Shown: positions 44,130 through 53,546, counted from the stretch's first letter. The stretch: DNA of 64,000 nt from JAYODZ01 sp965662735 (GCA_965662735.1 CBFIIU010000001.1:62001-126000), one strand, 5' to 3'. The notes: a model not told the origin generated them from the letters alone. Translations and numbers: made by a program.

Positions 44130-44838
44130 CATCCGCCAACGGTTAAAACAAATTGTTGATCATCATGCGCCCGCCCCGGAAGAGTTGCTGGCGGCGAAAG
44201 ACGTGAACGGAGATCATCACTTAAACGGCACGCCTCCTGACAGCGCCCGCCTGCGGCTCGCGGCTGTTTTGGTGCCGATCATTGCGCGCCCCGCAGGCCC
44301 CACTGTTCTATTGACGGTGCGCGCGTCGCATCTGCCTAAGCATGCAGGGCAGATCGCTTTTCCAGGCGGCAAGGTCGAGGCGCATGATGCGTCCCCCTTT
44401 GCGGCGGCTTTGCGCGAGACCCGCGAAGAAGTCGGCATCGCGGAGCACTATGTTGATATATTGGGCAGTATTGATGTGTATCAAACAGTAACCGATTTTC
44501 GCGTGCTGCCCGTGGTCGGGTGGCTTGATGATGCGGTGACAATGTGCGCAGATGATAATGAAGTTGCTGAGATGTTTGAGGTTCCGCTGGCCTATGTTTT
44601 GGACCGTGAAAACCACCGTGTCGAGCATGCACAGTATAAAGGGCAAACCCGCCGATATTATGTTATTGAATATGAAGGACGCGCAATTTGGGGAGCCACG
44701 GCGGGCATGATCCGAAATTTAACCGATCGATTGGGGGGCGATGTTCTGGGGGCAACACCCCATTCGGACGGTCGGGGCGAATGGGCCTCACATAAAAATA
44801 TAGCCTCGCCAATGAGGGCCAAGGGAGAACGCCGATGA
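44122..44838 (+). CDS. NUDIX hydrolase, CoA pyrophosphatase-like (NudL/YeaB type)
   Basis: 238-residue NUDIX protein. The segment LTVRASHLPKHAGQIAFPGGKVEAHDASPF followed by AALRETREEVGI matches the NudL/UPF0035 signature of CoA diphosphatases, upstream of and including the NUDIX helix. The start may be 44119 or 44122 (tandem ATGs); both overlap the DUF1285 stop. The stop overlaps the DUF6111 start. Predicted role is housecleaning of CoA or a related nucleotide diphosphate. Confidence 0.87.
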   Translation: MNDIRQRLKQIVDHHAPAPEELLAAKDVNGDHHLNGTPPDSARLRLAAVLVPIIARPAGPTVLLTVRASHLPKHAGQIAFPGGKVEAHDASPFAAALRETREEVGIAEHYVDILGSIDVYQTVTDFRVLPVVGWLDDAVTMCADDNEVAEMFEVPLAYVLDRENHRVEHAQYKGQTRRYYVIEYEGRAIWGATAGMIRNLTDRLGGDVLGATPHSDGRGEWASHKNIASPMRAKGERR

Positions 44839-45092
44839 TCCGCATTATCTTATGGAATGCGTTTTTATTCATTCTACCATTTATCATGACGGCTTTATGG
44901 GCGCGCTGGTTGGATCGCAACCATCCCCCCGCTAGTCGTATCCGCTATATCGCGATGAGTTCGGCAATCGGCACGGTGCTGGTTCTGGCCAGCCTTCTTG
45001 CGTGGCGTGTCATGTCTGGCGATGAACCCGATAAAAATTACGTTCCGCCAACAGTTGAAGATGGGGCGATTGTTCCCGGGCATTTCGAATAG
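44835..45092 (+). CDS. DUF6111-like small membrane protein
   Basis: 85-residue protein with two hydrophobic segments (about residues 4-22 and 40-58) and a conserved-looking C terminus (NYVPPTVEDGAIVPGHFE). It fits the small membrane family (DUF6111) found between NUDIX and cca genes in alphaproteobacteria. Function unknown. Overlaps the NUDIX gene by four bases (ATGA). Confidence 0.75.
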   Translation: MIRIILWNAFLFILPFIMTALWARWLDRNHPPASRIRYIAMSSAIGTVLVLASLLAWRVMSGDEPDKNYVPPTVEDGAIVPGHFE

Positions 45093-45100
45093 GGACGGTT

Positions 45101-46498
45101 ATGGGTGGGCCTTCTTCCCGATCTCCGTCACCCCCAGTAACCGACACCCCATCGCGTGATGCGGTTTCGTCTGACGCCGCAGATCATCTCTCGCCATCTC
45201 GTCTTACCGATCAACAAGCGCCCTGGCTTGCCGATGCCGGCGTACAGGGCATTTTTAATCTTATTGCGAAAACCGGACATGCGGCGCGCGCAGTTGGCGG
45301 CTGCGTGCGCGACAGCCTATTGGGCCGACCAGCCGGCGATGTCGACTTTGCAACCTCATTGCCGGCGCCCGAGGTGATGCGCGTGTTTGAACAAAACGAC
45401 ATCAAGGTTGTCCCCACTGGACTATCCCATGGCACCGTCACCGTGCTGTGGGGCGAGAAGCCCTATCGGGCGTATGAGGTCACCACCTTGCGGCGCGATG
45501 TTGAAACCGATGGTCGCCATGCGACCGTCGCCTATACGGATGACTGGCTCGTGGATGCGTGCCGCCGCGATTTTACCATTAACGCGCTTTATGCCGATGC
45601 CGACGGGCGCATATACGATCCTCTAGCCCATCAACACCAAAGTGGTTTAGCGGATTTGAAATCGCGGCGTTTGCGATTTATCGGAGACGCTGACAAGCGC
45701 ATCACCGAGGATGTCTTGCGCAGTCTGCGGTTTTTTCGATTTCACTTTGATCTATTTGCCGACCAGCCCATAGATCCAGCGGCCATTGCGGCCATTACCC
45801 AACAGCGCAATCGGCTTGACGATTTGTCGGGCGAACGGGTGAGCCAGGAAATTTCGAGGATTATGTGCCTCCCGACAATCGGGGGCGCGGTGTCTGCTCT
45901 GGTGCAAGCCGGCATTTGGCAAGCTTTGTTCGACGCCATGCCCGATGCTGAGATCGTGAGGGCTTTGGCTCAAATGACGCCAGAGGAGGTGACGCGCGTG
46001 CACGACATATGCGGTGCAGAGCCGGCGGACGAGGCCGCGATTGGTCTGCTCGCAATTTTGTGCGCGGGAACAGGGTCGAGCACAGCGGTCGCACACCGTC
46101 TGCGCCTGTCGAAAAAACACAGCGAGCGGATGCTGGCCTTGGATCATCAAGAGCTCAGCCAAGCCGTCGCTCAGATGTGGGCCGAAAATAATGACGTGCA
46201 GATGCGCGCGCTTTTATATCGCTACGGACACCAGAAATTTGCCGATCATTTGCGCCGCTTATTTTTTCAACAAATCTCAGATGCAAAGGATAGGGAAGCT
46301 CTCCATCGACGACACGTCGCTTGGCAGGAGCAGGCAATGATGTGGCAAAGGCCTAAATTGCCAGTCACGGCCTCTGACCTGATGGCACAAGGTGTCGATG
46401 CTGGACCCGGGCTCGGAGAGGCGCTGGCGCTGTGCGAGGCCCGATGGGTGGCTTCTGATTTTCGCTTGGATCGAGAGACGCTGCTGAGGGGGGTCTAA
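45101..46498 (+). CDS. cca: CCA tRNA nucleotidyltransferase / poly(A) polymerase family
   Basis: Adds or repairs the 3' CCA of tRNAs. The 465-residue product has a low-complexity Ser/Pro-rich N-terminal extension of about 40 residues, then the class II nucleotidyltransferase head AVGGCVRDSLLGRPAGDVDFATS near residue 65 with the DXD metal site. TYTDD-type YTDDWLVDACRRDFTINALYADADGRIYDP is near 146 and the RNA-binding EDVLRSLRFFRFHFDL near 208. The true start may lie inside the extension. It ends the four-gene unit. Confidence 0.9.
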   Translation: MGGPSSRSPSPPVTDTPSRDAVSSDAADHLSPSRLTDQQAPWLADAGVQGIFNLIAKTGHAARAVGGCVRDSLLGRPAGDVDFATSLPAPEVMRVFEQNDIKVVPTGLSHGTVTVLWGEKPYRAYEVTTLRRDVETDGRHATVAYTDDWLVDACRRDFTINALYADADGRIYDPLAHQHQSGLADLKSRRLRFIGDADKRITEDVLRSLRFFRFHFDLFADQPIDPAAIAAITQQRNRLDDLSGERVSQEISRIMCLPTIGGAVSALVQAGIWQALFDAMPDAEIVRALAQMTPEEVTRVHDICGAEPADEAAIGLLAILCAGTGSSTAVAHRLRLSKKHSERMLALDHQELSQAVAQMWAENNDVQMRALLYRYGHQKFADHLRRLFFQQISDAKDREALHRRHVAWQEQAMMWQRPKLPVTASDLMAQGVDAGPGLGEALALCEARWVASDFRLDRETLLRGV

Positions 46499-46532
46499 CA
46501 TTCCCCAGGTCATCCCGATGATCGATGGCCGC

Positions 46533-47378
46533 TTATGGCCAAGAAACCATCGGCGGCATGGATGACAAGATACTTTCGACATTGCCGCCGGTCTTTAAGC
46601 CAAACATGGTGCCGCGATCATAGAGCAAATTAAATTCGACATAACGCCCGCGCTGGATCATTTGCGCCTGACGCTCGCTCTCTCCATAGGGGGTGTTCAT
46701 CCGTTTTTGGATAATTGAGGGATAAACGGATAAAAATGCTTTTCCGACATCTTGCGTGAACGCAAAATCGGCGTCCCAATTGCCCGAGTTGAAATGATCG
46801 TAAAATATACCACCCGTGCCACGCGGTTCGTCGCGGTGCGGTAGGTAAAAATATGTGTCGCAGGCGTCCTTAAAGCGCGAATAGTAATCCGCGTGATGCG
46901 CGTCGCAGGCCTGTCGATAGGCGGCATGAAAGGCGAGGGTATCCTCATGGTCATGGCGACGGGCATCGGGCAAGAGGGGCGTGAGGTCGCCCCCTCCGCC
47001 AAACCAGTGTTTTGTTGTCATCACCATGCGCGTGTTCATGTGGGCGGTGGGCGCGTGCGGGTTACGCGGATGTGCAATCACGGAAATGCCTGCTGCCCAA
47101 AACCGCGGGTCCTCTTTTGCGCCATCGATTTGAGATCGAAACTCGGGCGAGAATTCACCATAGACAGTGGATACATGCACACCAGCTTTTTCGAATGTGT
47201 CCCCCCGCAACATCGCCATGGTTCCACCACCTTGATCAGTTTCGGTGTCACCGCGTTGCCAGGGCGTTTTTTCAAAGCATGCACCATTCGGTTCTAAAGC
47301 CTCTAATGCGGCACAGAGCTGGTCCTGCAGCGAAGCGAACCAATCCGTCGCTTTTTGCTTTTGCTCATTGGTTAACAT
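46533..47378 (-). CDS. hemF: Oxygen-dependent coproporphyrinogen III oxidase
   Basis: Converts coproporphyrinogen III to protoporphyrinogen IX in haem synthesis, using O2. The 281-residue product has the family blocks HMNTRMVMTTKHWFGGGGDLTPLLP near residue 115 and GRYVEFNLLYDRGTMFGLKTGGNVESILSSMPP near 245. GGGAG six bases upstream supports ATG 47378 over 47384. The O2-requiring form implies aerobic or microaerobic growth. Convergent with cca. Confidence 0.95.
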   Translation of the reverse strand: MLTNEQKQKATDWFASLQDQLCAALEALEPNGACFEKTPWQRGDTETDQGGGTMAMLRGDTFEKAGVHVSTVYGEFSPEFRSQIDGAKEDPRFWAAGISVIAHPRNPHAPTAHMNTRMVMTTKHWFGGGGDLTPLLPDARRHDHEDTLAFHAAYRQACDAHHADYYSRFKDACDTYFYLPHRDEPRGTGGIFYDHFNSGNWDADFAFTQDVGKAFLSVYPSIIQKRMNTPYGESERQAQMIQRGRYVEFNLLYDRGTMFGLKTGGNVESILSSMPPMVSWP

Positions 47379-47666
47379 GTTCATCTCCCACCGAATGACT
47401 GGATCGTGACTGACATTAAGTCTACCCGACACGTGCTATTCGAGGTGATAAAAAAAACACAGCCCTGTAATCAAGTGGCATCCCGTCGCATCATTGTCTC
47501 GCGCCCAAGCGTGCGGTCGGGCCTGTCGGGGATAAGACAATTTTTGCACGAAAATGAGGGGTGAATGCCGAGGTTTAAGGATCGAATCGATTCTTCAAGG
47601 CCGAGCCGAGCGGGCGGCATAAGTGGACTGTTTTGCATAATTTCTGACCGATTTTGACCTTTTTTT

Positions 47667-47696
47667 GCCCAGAACTTAAGAGCCCAGAACTTAAGA
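47667..47696. repeat. Perfect 15-bp tandem duplication
   Basis: GCCCAGAACTTAAGA occurs twice head-to-tail (47667-47681, 47682-47696) in the 447-base intergenic region between hemF and petA. The rest of that region from 47379 to about 47765 holds no recognisable gene. Confidence 0.85.
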
Positions 47697-47765
47697 AATA
47701 AAACAAGAATTGCGCAATTTATGCGGCACGGTGCCACACAAGCCCGCGAATTCTATGTCACGCAT

Positions 47766-47815
47766 TTGCCTGAGGTTCGTTATCTTGTATAAGAGGCCGC
47801 ATGAGGGTCTTATAC
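47766..47815 (+). promoter_or_regulatory. Promoter and inverted repeat ahead of petABC
   Basis: TTGCCT (47766-47771), 16-base spacer and TATAAG (47788-47793) form a sigma-70-like promoter. The -10 box is part of GTATAAG (47787-47793), whose exact reverse complement CTTATAC lies at 47809-47815, directly against the ribosome site CGGAG. The repeat could be an operator or a 5' hairpin limiting translation. Confidence 0.5.
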
Positions 47816-47825
47816 GGAGATTATT

Positions 47826-48350
47826 ATGAGTGACGTTCAGACGCCTGAGCAGGAAACCACGCGCCGCGACTTTCTGTATATTGCGACGGGTGCCTTTGCT
47901 GCCGTGGGTGCGGCCAATATTGTGTGGCCTCTTATTGATCAAATGAACCCAGACGCATCAGTCAAGGCTTTGGCGTCGATCGAGGTTGATATTAGTGGTG
48001 TTGAAGTGGGCCAAAGTTTGACCGTCACTTGGCGCGGCAAGCCTGTGTTTGTGCGCCACCGGTCGCCAGCCGAAATCACTGAGGCAACCGAAACGCCGCT
48101 GGATGACTTGATCGATCCTCAATCGGATGCTGACCGTGTGCAAAATCCGGAGTGGTTGATCATGGTGGGGATTTGCACCCATCTGGGATGCGTGCCGCTT
48201 GGAGAAGCGGGCGATTTTGATGGCTGGTTCTGCCCATGCCACGGATCGCATTACGATACGTCAGGCCGGATCCGCAAAGGTCCTGCGCCTAAAAATCTCG
48301 AAATTCCGCCCTATGAATTCGTGGGCGATACGCGCATTAAAATTGGTTAA
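47826..48350 (+). CDS. petA: Rieske iron-sulphur subunit of cytochrome bc1
   Basis: [2Fe-2S] subunit of ubiquinol-cytochrome c reductase. The 174-residue product has a Tat-type N terminus (TTRRDFLYIATGAFAAVGAAN) serving as signal and membrane anchor. Cluster ligands are in CTHLGC (Cys117, His119) and CPCHGS (Cys136, His139 by count), with Cys122 and Cys138 positioned for the stabilising disulphide. First gene of petABC; petB starts 12 bases on. Confidence 0.97.
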   Translation: MSDVQTPEQETTRRDFLYIATGAFAAVGAANIVWPLIDQMNPDASVKALASIEVDISGVEVGQSLTVTWRGKPVFVRHRSPAEITEATETPLDDLIDPQSDADRVQNPEWLIMVGICTHLGCVPLGEAGDFDGWFCPCHGSHYDTSGRIRKGPAPKNLEIPPYEFVGDTRIKIG

Positions 48351-48362
48351 GGGGAGAGATTG

Positions 48363-49604
48363 ATGAGTGGTGAAAGCACGTATAACCCGCAATCGGGTTT
48401 TGCAAAATGGCTGGATACGCGATTGCCGATTTTGCGTCTCGCCCATGACAGTTTCGTCGACTATCCGACGCCTAAAAACCTGAATTATTGGTGGACCTTT
48501 GGCGGTATTTTGGCGTTCTGCCTCGTGACGCAAATCATCACGGGCATTATTTTGGCCATGCATTATACCCCTCATGTCGATTTTGCCTTCAATTCCGTCG
48601 AGCATATTATGCGCGATGTGAACTATGGTTGGCTGATCCGGTATATTCACGCCAATGGGGCGTCGATGTTCTTCCTTGCGGTCTATATTCATATCTTCCG
48701 CGGCCTTTATTACGGATCGTATAAGGCACCACGCGAGGTGTTGTGGATTTTGGGCGTCATCATTTACATTCTCATGATGGCTGCGGCGTTCATGGGGTAT
48801 GTATTGCCATGGGGTCAAATGAGCCTGTGGGGCGCAACCGTGATCACCAATTTGTTCGGTGCCATTCCTGTGGTAGGTGAGAGCATCGCCATTTGGCTGT
48901 GGGGTGGTTTCTCGGTCGACAACCCAACGCTGAACCGCTTCTTCTCATTGCACTATCTCATTCCCTTTATCATTCTGGGCATTGTGATTTTGCACATTTG
49001 GGCGTTGCATGTTCCTGGGAACAATAACCCAACAGGGTTGGATGTTCAGAGCAAGAAAGACACTATTCCTTTCCACCCCTATTACACGGTGAAGGATGCG
49101 TTTGCTTTGGTCGTGTTCATGATCCTGTTCGCCTATTTCATCTTTTTCGCGCCGAATGTTCTTGGGCATGCGGATAATTACATTCCGGCCAATCCGCTGG
49201 TCACGCCAGCGCATATTGTGCCTGAATGGTATTTGTTGCCTTTCTACGCCATTTTGCGGGCAATCCCCGACAAGCTGGGCGGCGTGATTATGATGTTCAG
49301 CGCAATTTTTGTGATGTTCTTGCTGCCTTGGCTGGACACATCAAAAGTGCGTTCCGGACGTTACCGGCCCTTGTTCCGCCAATTTTTCATCTTATTTGTG
49401 ATTAACTGCCTGTTTTTGGGCTATTTGGGCGCGCAACCGGCTGAGGGCATTTATGTCATCTTGGCCCGAATTGCGACAGCCTATTACTTCGCGCACTTCT
49501 TAATCATTCTGCCCGTGCTCGGTATCGTGGAGAAGCCATCTGACGTACCTGAAAGTATTTCAGACTCTGTTCTCGGAAATGCGACGCCTCAGGCGGCTGA
49601 GTAG
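48363..49604 (+). CDS. petB: Cytochrome b subunit of cytochrome bc1
   Basis: Integral membrane subunit holding haems bL and bH and the quinone sites. The 413-residue product has eight or nine hydrophobic segments. MHYTPHVDFAFNSVEHIMRDVNYGWLIRYIHANGASMFF carries the first haem ligands, and WGATVITNLFGAIP and PEWYLLPFYAILRAIP (the Qo-site PEWY) follow. ATG 48360 three bases earlier is an alternative start. Terminal extension after the eighth helix is short. Confidence 0.97.
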   Translation: MSGESTYNPQSGFAKWLDTRLPILRLAHDSFVDYPTPKNLNYWWTFGGILAFCLVTQIITGIILAMHYTPHVDFAFNSVEHIMRDVNYGWLIRYIHANGASMFFLAVYIHIFRGLYYGSYKAPREVLWILGVIIYILMMAAAFMGYVLPWGQMSLWGATVITNLFGAIPVVGESIAIWLWGGFSVDNPTLNRFFSLHYLIPFIILGIVILHIWALHVPGNNNPTGLDVQSKKDTIPFHPYYTVKDAFALVVFMILFAYFIFFAPNVLGHADNYIPANPLVTPAHIVPEWYLLPFYAILRAIPDKLGGVIMMFSAIFVMFLLPWLDTSKVRSGRYRPLFRQFFILFVINCLFLGYLGAQPAEGIYVILARIATAYYFAHFLIILPVLGIVEKPSDVPESISDSVLGNATPQAAE

Positions 49605-49622
49605 ATAAGCGGAGGGATAAAA

Positions 49623-50402
49623 ATGATGTGGAATAGCCTTACAAAAATAGCCTGCGCGACGGCGCTGATGGTGTCGCTTGGGTCGACAGTCTGGGCGGCC
49701 GGCGATGCACGGCATCCAGAGCCTCAAAATTGGAGCTTCGATGGCCCTCTTGGGACTTTTGACCGCGACGCTCTGCGGCGTGGGTTTAAGGTTTACAAAG
49801 AACTGTGCTCTGCGTGTCACGCGCTGGGTCAAATGTCTTTTCGCAACCTATCACAACCCGGCGGGCCTGAATTTAGCGAGGCGGAAGTCAAAGCAATTGC
49901 CGCTGAATATACCGTCACAGATGGTCCCGATTCCTATGGCGATATGTTTGATCGACCCGGTTTGCCGCGTGATCGCTTCGTTTCACCTTTTCCAAATGAA
50001 AATGCAGCGCGTGCGGCCAATGGGGGCGCCTATCCGCCAGATCTTTCTTTGATCACAAAAGCTCGCTCAGGCGGAGCCAACTATCTCTATGCCCTGTTGA
50101 CCGGATATGAAGACCCCCCTGAAGGCGTAACTTTGCGCCCAGGCCTCTATTATAATCCCTATATGGCGGGCGGCGCCATCGCAATGCCAGCGCCTTTGAT
50201 GGATGACATGGTCGAATATACGGATGGCACATCTGCCACGGTCGCGCAAATGGCGTCGGATGTGACGTATTTCTTGAGCTGGACGGCTGAGCCCGAGCTT
50301 GAGGCGCGGAAAGAGACGGGCGTGATGGTTCTCATCTATTTGACTATTTTCGCGGGGCTGCTGTTTTTTGCCATGCGGCGCGTATGGTCGGATCAGCACT
50401 AA
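49623..50402 (+). CDS. petC: Cytochrome c1 subunit of cytochrome bc1
   Basis: Periplasmic c-type cytochrome of complex III that passes electrons to cytochrome c. The 259-residue product has a signal peptide (cleavage after about AWAAG, residue 27), the haem-binding CSACH (Cys62-His66), and a C-terminal membrane anchor near residues 235-252. NPYMAGGAIAMPAPL supplies the probable methionine ligand. It ends the operon; a terminator follows. Confidence 0.96.
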   Translation: MMWNSLTKIACATALMVSLGSTVWAAGDARHPEPQNWSFDGPLGTFDRDALRRGFKVYKELCSACHALGQMSFRNLSQPGGPEFSEAEVKAIAAEYTVTDGPDSYGDMFDRPGLPRDRFVSPFPNENAARAANGGAYPPDLSLITKARSGGANYLYALLTGYEDPPEGVTLRPGLYYNPYMAGGAIAMPAPLMDDMVEYTDGTSATVAQMASDVTYFLSWTAEPELEARKETGVMVLIYLTIFAGLLFFAMRRVWSDQH

Positions 50403-50425
50403 GATTAAATAGCTGTTCAATGATT

Positions 50426-50454
50426 AAAAAGCCGCTCCTCAGAGCGGCTTTTTT
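50426..50454 (+). terminator. Rho-independent terminator after petC
   Basis: GCCGCTC-CTCA-GAGCGGC with flanking A and T tracts (AAAAA before, TTTTTT after), 24 bases after the petC stop. Confidence 0.93.
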
Positions 50455-50521
50455 ATGATCAACTCTTTAGAAATTTGACGGCGGTGTTAACAGGGCCGTC
50501 AGAGGCGTAAAAGGGGGAAAT

Positions 50522-51802
50522 ATGTTGCGTCGTTTATGTGCTGTGGGTGTTGTGATCGGGCTGAGCTTAGGAGGGCTGATCGGCTGTGAGCAGGCGCCGG
50601 AGCATCGGTTTACGATCGCTGTTATTCCTGACACGCAGAACTACCTCGACTATTTGCATCAAAAGAATGAGGGTTTCCCCATTGACGCCGTGGCGCAATT
50701 TTATGCGCAAATGAACTATATCGCTCAAAATGCGCGCAGCCGCGGCGGCGACATTGCCTTTGTCACATCGGTCGGCGATGTCTGGCAGCATGCCACCATG
50801 GGCATTGATGCGGCACATCAGGCGGCTGGCCACACAGCCATCAGCGACGATCATATTCCAGCGGCGTTACGCCCAGATGACAGAGCCCGCACCGTCGAGA
50901 TGCCTGCTGCAATCGACGGCTATAATCTGTTGAAGGGCGTGGTGCCGTTTTCGGTTGCGCCGGGCAATCATGATTATGACGGCTTTTGGCTGAGTGCCCA
51001 GCATCCGCCTGAGCCGCCTAAAAACCCATATGGTCAGGTTCACTATAATGGACTGTCCAATTTTGTATCTGTGTTCGGCGCCGAGAGTGCCTTTTTCCGA
51101 GACGAAGAATATTATGTGGGCAGCTTTAATGGGGGAGCCGACAGTGCCACTGTTTTCACCGCGGGTGGCTATTCCTTCTTGCACATCGCGCTTGAAATGC
51201 AGCCCGCTGATGATGTCTTGGCATGGGCACAATCGATGATGGACGCCTATCCCGGGCGCCCCACCATCATTTCAATGCATGAGTTTTTAAACACGAAAGC
51301 CGAGCGTAAGCCCTCGGTCTATCTGAACTTCAAAACCATTCACTCCGAGCACAATGACCCTGAAGATATCTGGCAGAAACTTATTCGTCCAAATGATCAG
51401 GTTTTCTTGGTCCTCTCAGGGCATTTTCATGGGCAGGCGCGACGTATGGATGTCAACGAGGCGGGTCATGCCGTGCATCAATTACTCTCCGATTATCAGG
51501 ATCGTCGGCAAAGCTATCTAGATGCGGGGGGTGACCCCAAGGCGCCTTTCTCCGCCGTTGGAGACGGATGGATGCGGTTAATGCAGTTTGATTTTTCAGG
51601 GACAACCCCTCGTGTAACGGTGCGCACCTATTCGACCCATTACGAACAATTTGCCCGCGATTATGAGGCCTATGTGGCGCATTATCGCGATCATGAGCAA
51701 CCTGGCATGAGCGATGCCGACTTTATCGCCGAGGACGAATTCACGCTCGATCTCGATGATTTCACCCAGCGCTTTGGCGCGCCCCGCGATGATCTGTTTT
51801 AA
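50522..51802 (+). CDS. Lipoprotein metallophosphoesterase
   Basis: 426-residue calcineurin-like phosphoesterase with a lipoprotein signal: the hydrophobic run ends in LIGC (Cys about residue 22). Metal-site motifs are AVIPDTQNYLDY near residue 36, TSVGDVWQHA near 81, APGNHDYDGFW near 145 and LSGHFHGQARR near 298. The opening PDTQ differs from the more usual PDPH or PDTH and is typical of one secreted phosphoesterase branch. It stands alone after the petC terminator; substrate unknown. Its TAA overlaps the ychF TAA on the other strand. Confidence 0.82.
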   Translation: MLRRLCAVGVVIGLSLGGLIGCEQAPEHRFTIAVIPDTQNYLDYLHQKNEGFPIDAVAQFYAQMNYIAQNARSRGGDIAFVTSVGDVWQHATMGIDAAHQAAGHTAISDDHIPAALRPDDRARTVEMPAAIDGYNLLKGVVPFSVAPGNHDYDGFWLSAQHPPEPPKNPYGQVHYNGLSNFVSVFGAESAFFRDEEYYVGSFNGGADSATVFTAGGYSFLHIALEMQPADDVLAWAQSMMDAYPGRPTIISMHEFLNTKAERKPSVYLNFKTIHSEHNDPEDIWQKLIRPNDQVFLVLSGHFHGQARRMDVNEAGHAVHQLLSDYQDRRQSYLDAGGDPKAPFSAVGDGWMRLMQFDFSGTTPRVTVRTYSTHYEQFARDYEAYVAHYRDHEQPGMSDADFIAEDEFTLDLDDFTQRFGAPRDDLF

Positions 51803-52896
51803 ACGTTAAATTTGAAGTGGAGTACATCACCGTCTTGCACGATGTACTCTTTGCCTTCCTGACGTAAACGCCCGGCTTCGCGCGCGCCGGCTTCCCCATT
51901 GAGCGAGACATAATCGCTAAAGGCAATGGTCTCAGCGCGAATAAAGCCGCGTTCGAAATCAGTATGGATGGCCGCGGCGGCCCGCGGGGCCGCGGTGTGG
52001 CGACGAATAGTCCAGGCGCGCGTCTCTTTAGGGCCGGCGGTGAAATAGGTGATGAGATCGAGAAGCTGATAACCTTGTTGGATCAGCCGGTCGAGGCCGG
52101 GGCGGTCGAGGCCTAAGGTTTGCAAAAACTCGACACGCTCGGCGTCATCAAGCTGGGATAATTCTTCTTCAATTTGCGCAGAAATAACAACCGCCTCAGC
52201 ACCTTCGCGCGCGGCCATGTCCGCAACAGCGGCTGACAGCGAATTACCATTCGCGGCGCTTTCCTCATCGACATTACAGACATAGAGAACAGGTTTGGAG
52301 GTGAGCAATTGCAGCGCTTGAAAGTCGCGCTCTCGCCCTTTGGGAATGTCGGTTTGCCGAGCGGGTTTGCCCTCGGTGAGGGTGACCAGCGCCAGTTCAA
52401 CCAATTCAAGCTCATCCATCGCCAGCCGGTCTTTTCCGGACGCTTTTTTGCGCAAATTAACAACACGCTTTTCAAGGCTTTCAAGGTCGGCGAGCATCAG
52501 CTCTGTGTTAACCGTTTCCGCATCGGCGACGGGGTCAATGACCCCCTCAACATGGGTAATGTCATCACTTTCAAAGCACCGAAGTACATGAGCGATGGCA
52601 TCAACTTCGCGAATATTCGCCAAGAATTGATTGCCCAAGCCTTCGCCTTTGGCGGCGCCGCGAACCAGGCCTGCAATATCGACAAAGCTCATTCGAGCGG
52701 GAATGATTTGCGCCGAGCCGGCAATATGGGCCAACTGGTCCAGACGATTATCGGGCACCGCGACGTCACCAATATTAGGTTCAATTGTGCAAAAAGGAAA
52801 ATTAGCCGCTTGGGCAGCAGCCGTGCGGGTGAGGGCATTAAAAAGGGTCGATTTGCCAACATTCGGCAACCCAACAATTCCACAACGAAATCCCAT
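51799..52896 (-). CDS. ychF: Redox-regulated ATPase YchF (OLA1-type)
   Basis: 365-residue Obg-like P-loop ATPase that binds ribosomes. The G domain starts FRCGIVGLPNVGKSTLFNALTRT, with DIAGLVRGAAKGEGLGNQFL near residue 72, a coiled-coil insertion and a C-terminal TGS-like domain ending LRQEGKEYIVQDGDVLHFKFNV. First ATG 52896. Converges on the phosphoesterase with a 4-base overlap at the palindromic stop. Lies 23 bases downstream of pth on the same strand. Confidence 0.95.
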   Translation of the reverse strand: MGFRCGIVGLPNVGKSTLFNALTRTAAAQAANFPFCTIEPNIGDVAVPDNRLDQLAHIAGSAQIIPARMSFVDIAGLVRGAAKGEGLGNQFLANIREVDAIAHVLRCFESDDITHVEGVIDPVADAETVNTELMLADLESLEKRVVNLRKKASGKDRLAMDELELVELALVTLTEGKPARQTDIPKGRERDFQALQLLTSKPVLYVCNVDEESAANGNSLSAAVADMAAREGAEAVVISAQIEEELSQLDDAERVEFLQTLGLDRPGLDRLIQQGYQLLDLITYFTAGPKETRAWTIRRHTAAPRAAAAIHTDFERGFIRAETIAFSDYVSLNGEAGAREAGRLRQEGKEYIVQDGDVLHFKFNV

Positions 52897-52919
52897 AAAT
52901 TACCTCGTCTTGTGCCAGA

Positions 52920-53540
52920 TTAGGCTGAGCCCGATGGGGGTTCAGCACAGCTCTTCTTCCATGCTTGCATCGCCAGTGCAACTTTATTTTGAAAACTTGC
53001 GTCTTGCTGGGACAGCAGGAGCTCGGCGTTTTTGGCCATTGCTTCCAAGAGCGGCTCAACCCACTCATCAAGGGGCGAAAAATTGCCGAGAACATGACCC
53101 AAAACTTGGTCTTTCGACCCCGGATGGCCGATGCCCAAACGCACACGCTTAAACCCTTCTCCCATGTGCTCTTTGATGGATCTCAGCCCATTATGACCCG
53201 CGAGGCCTCCTCCAATGCGGATCCGACACAGGCCGGGCGCAAGGTCTAGCTCATCGTGAAAAACGAAAACATTCTCAAGCGGAAGTTTAAAAAAATCGCG
53301 CAGACTGCCGACGCTTATTCCACTTCGGTTCATATACGTATCGGGTTTGAGCAAGAATATTTTTTGCGTACCCCGTTGAAGGCTGGAAAATTGTCCGTGA
53401 TATTTGACGTGGAAAGCGGGAGCCTGCCATTCACGGGCAATGTGATCAATGGCCATAAACCCGATATTGTGTCGTTGGCGGGCATGCTCGGCCCCGGGGT
53501 TTCCGAGGCCGACCAAAGCAATTGGCAGTGAGTCTGCCAA
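52920..53540 (-). CDS. pth: Peptidyl-tRNA hydrolase
   Basis: Frees tRNA from peptidyl-tRNAs dropped by the ribosome. The 206-residue product has VGLGNPGAEHARQRHNIGF with the catalytic His near residue 24, MNRSGISV near 69 and the VFHDELDLAPG catalytic Asp block near 93. A C-terminal extension of about 15 residues is polar. Reads six bases after rplY and before ychF: a translation-related operon. Confidence 0.96.
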   Translation of the reverse strand: MADSLPIALVGLGNPGAEHARQRHNIGFMAIDHIAREWQAPAFHVKYHGQFSSLQRGTQKIFLLKPDTYMNRSGISVGSLRDFFKLPLENVFVFHDELDLAPGLCRIRIGGGLAGHNGLRSIKEHMGEGFKRVRLGIGHPGSKDQVLGHVLGNFSPLDEWVEPLLEAMAKNAELLLSQQDASFQNKVALAMQAWKKSCAEPPSGSA

Positions 53541-53546
53541 GGATAA

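Noticed and set aside
47676..47694. Possible CtrA site (TTAA-N7-TTAA)
   Set aside because: The two TTAA motifs are 11 bases apart, not seven, and both come from the tandem duplication.
47471..47737. An 88-codon minus-strand frame between hemF and petA containing CKNC
   Set aside because: It spans the 15-bp duplication and has no convincing domain or neighbours. It could be a degraded remnant, but nothing supports a gene.
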